Source: CAIKBL01 sp964555355 (GTDB lineage: Bacteria > Pseudomonadota > Gammaproteobacteria > Ga0077536). From it: a stretch of DNA of 64,000 bases. Below the pieces are notes generated by a model. The model was not told where the DNA came from, did not search any database, and was given only the letters and a program-made list of their open reading frames with translations. Positions within the stretch are counted from its first letter, which is position 1; each line of letters starts with the position of its first letter. Positions 63,105 to 64,000 of the stretch are shown here, piece after piece. The stretch is taken from positions 1 through 64,000 of the forward strand of contig CAZKRY010000017.1 of NCBI GenBank assembly GCA_964555355.1, given 5' to 3'. The position numbers and the translations under genes are program-made.

Positions 63105-64000
63105 ATGTACAAACTTGGTCTCGCGCTAATCTTTATGTTGCGCATTGCTCCTACCGACGCTGATGAGTTTCTAAAAGACCCAGCGGCTAAAGCCGAACCT
63201 CACTCACCGCCTGTTCCTTGTACTACGGTGAATGGGGTCGAACCGCTTTGTGGTTTTGCACAACCACCGGAGGATTTGGCGTTGTTACCGGATGGGCGCG
63301 TGCTCGTCGGCGAGTTCGGGGCATTGGGGCACGGAGTCGCGGGCCGGTTGAGCGTATTCGATCCACATTCCAAAGTTCGCAAGGTAATCTTTGACGGCAG
63401 TGCACTCGCTAACGGCACGCCGCCTGAACGTGCAAACGATCACTGTCCTGGTCCGCCGGGCGCGTCGTTTTCGCCGCATGGTATTCATCTTGCTTCGCAA
63501 GGCGAACCGCAGCGCCTCTTAGTGGTGAATCACGGCGGTCGTGAATCGATTGAAATTTTCTCGTTATCAATTGATCCCGCGACCCATGAAGCCAACGTGC
63601 AATGGCAAGATTGTGTGGTGGCACCGGCGGACGCGTGGTTTAACGACGTAGTGAACCTGCCCAACAGTGGTTTTGCCGTCACTCACATGATAAAGCGCGG
63701 CGCAAGCGAAGAAGAATTGCTGGCGGCTGATGTGTCGCGTGCTGATACAGGCTATGTGTTGCAGTGGTACGAGTCTCGCGGCTGGGAAAAAGTGCCGGGG
63801 ACCGACGGCGGCTTACCAAACGGTATTGAGGCCTCCGCCGATGGCACCACCCTCTACGTCAATCACTATTTAGCCGATCGCGTGGTGGCGGTTGATCGCG
63901 CAAGCGGCCAACGGTTGTGGTCGGCAGAGGTTGCCGGTCCGGACAACACCACCCTCGCGCCTAATGGTGAATTGTTGGTCGCCTCGTTACCGTCGCCGTT
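63105..64000 (+). CDS. Secreted beta-propeller protein (SMP-30/arylesterase-like), 3' end outside window
   Basis: Open from ATG 63105 to the window end (298 codons seen). A signal peptide-like N-terminus (MYKLGLALIFMLRIAPTDA) precedes repeated blade-like motifs: PPEDLALLPDGRVLVGEFG, GIHLASQGEPQRLLVVNHGGRESIEIFSL, LPNGIEASADGTTLYVNHYLADRVVAVD. These resemble SMP-30/gluconolactonase and paraoxonase-type calcium-dependent lactonases and esterases. Several Cys residues fit an exported protein. It is separated from prpF by 79 bases that contain an imperfect 20-bp direct repeat (63036 and 63059). Confidence 0.7.
   Translation, partial: MYKLGLALIFMLRIAPTDADEFLKDPAAKAEPHSPPVPCTTVNGVEPLCGFAQPPEDLALLPDGRVLVGEFGALGHGVAGRLSVFDPHSKVRKVIFDGSALANGTPPERANDHCPGPPGASFSPHGIHLASQGEPQRLLVVNHGGRESIEIFSLSIDPATHEANVQWQDCVVAPADAWFNDVVNLPNSGFAVTHMIKRGASEEELLAADVSRADTGYVLQWYESRGWEKVPGTDGGLPNGIEASADGTTLYVNHYLADRVVAVDRASGQRLWSAEVAGPDNTTLAPNGELLVASLPSP

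Overview
The window is a GC-rich stretch of a proteobacterial chromosome. It carries an MSHA-type type IV pilus locus, a two-partner secretion (TPS) system and an AcnD/PrpF-type methylcitrate operon. That gene content fits a beta- or gammaproteobacterium, but the sequence alone does not let me name a genus. A run of exactly 100 N at 51473-51572 shows it is a scaffolded draft, possibly a metagenome bin. I see no tRNA, rRNA, CRISPR array or intact insertion sequence.

Layout. (1) 1-11700: one tightly packed plus-strand operon for an MSHA-like pilus. It holds an MshM-like ATPase end, secretin, TPR protein, assembly ATPase, inner-membrane platform, three PilM/N/O/K-like components and two large prepilin-like proteins. 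No major pilin is visible. trpE follows at 11763. (2) 13353-16837 (minus): biotin carboxylase, KipI, KipA and a 72-residue biotin carrier. Together these are the parts of a urea-carboxylase-like enzyme split into four genes. (3) 17100-19609: a GAF-PAS protein that appears truncated, flanked by short direct repeats, and a DUF4143 ATPase; this looks like an acquired or decaying patch. (4) 19625-44540: a roughly 25 kb catabolic region with two P450s, two acyl-CoA dehydrogenases, four short-chain dehydrogenases (SDRs), a crotonase-fold protein, a hot-dog thioesterase, a thiolase-fold plus DUF35 pair, an epoxide hydrolase, a luciferase-like monooxygenase, a MetX-like hydrolase and a nitronate monooxygenase. 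Several of these lack residues normally needed for catalysis. The composition suggests CoA-dependent degradation of an alicyclic, terpenoid or sterol-like compound, but no substrate can be read from sequence. A SNF2/SWIM helicase and a large structured palindrome lie inside this region.

(5) 44647-46977 (minus): a membrane hybrid histidine kinase and a LuxR-type response regulator, divergent from (6) 47180-55386: a TPS transporter, its very large exoprotein and a small secreted protein. The exoprotein is split by the N run. Deleting the N's exactly restores both the reading frame and an internal repeat, so I annotate one gene. (7) 55420-63025: a metallo-beta-lactamase-fold hydrolase divergent from a GntR/FCD regulator followed by prpB-prpC-acnD-prpF, the 2-methylcitrate pathway that turns propionyl-CoA into pyruvate and succinate. 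Two copies of the palindrome TTGTCGACAA lie in the shared promoter region. Propionyl-CoA is a likely end product of the catabolic region, so the two may be metabolically linked. The window ends inside a secreted beta-propeller protein.
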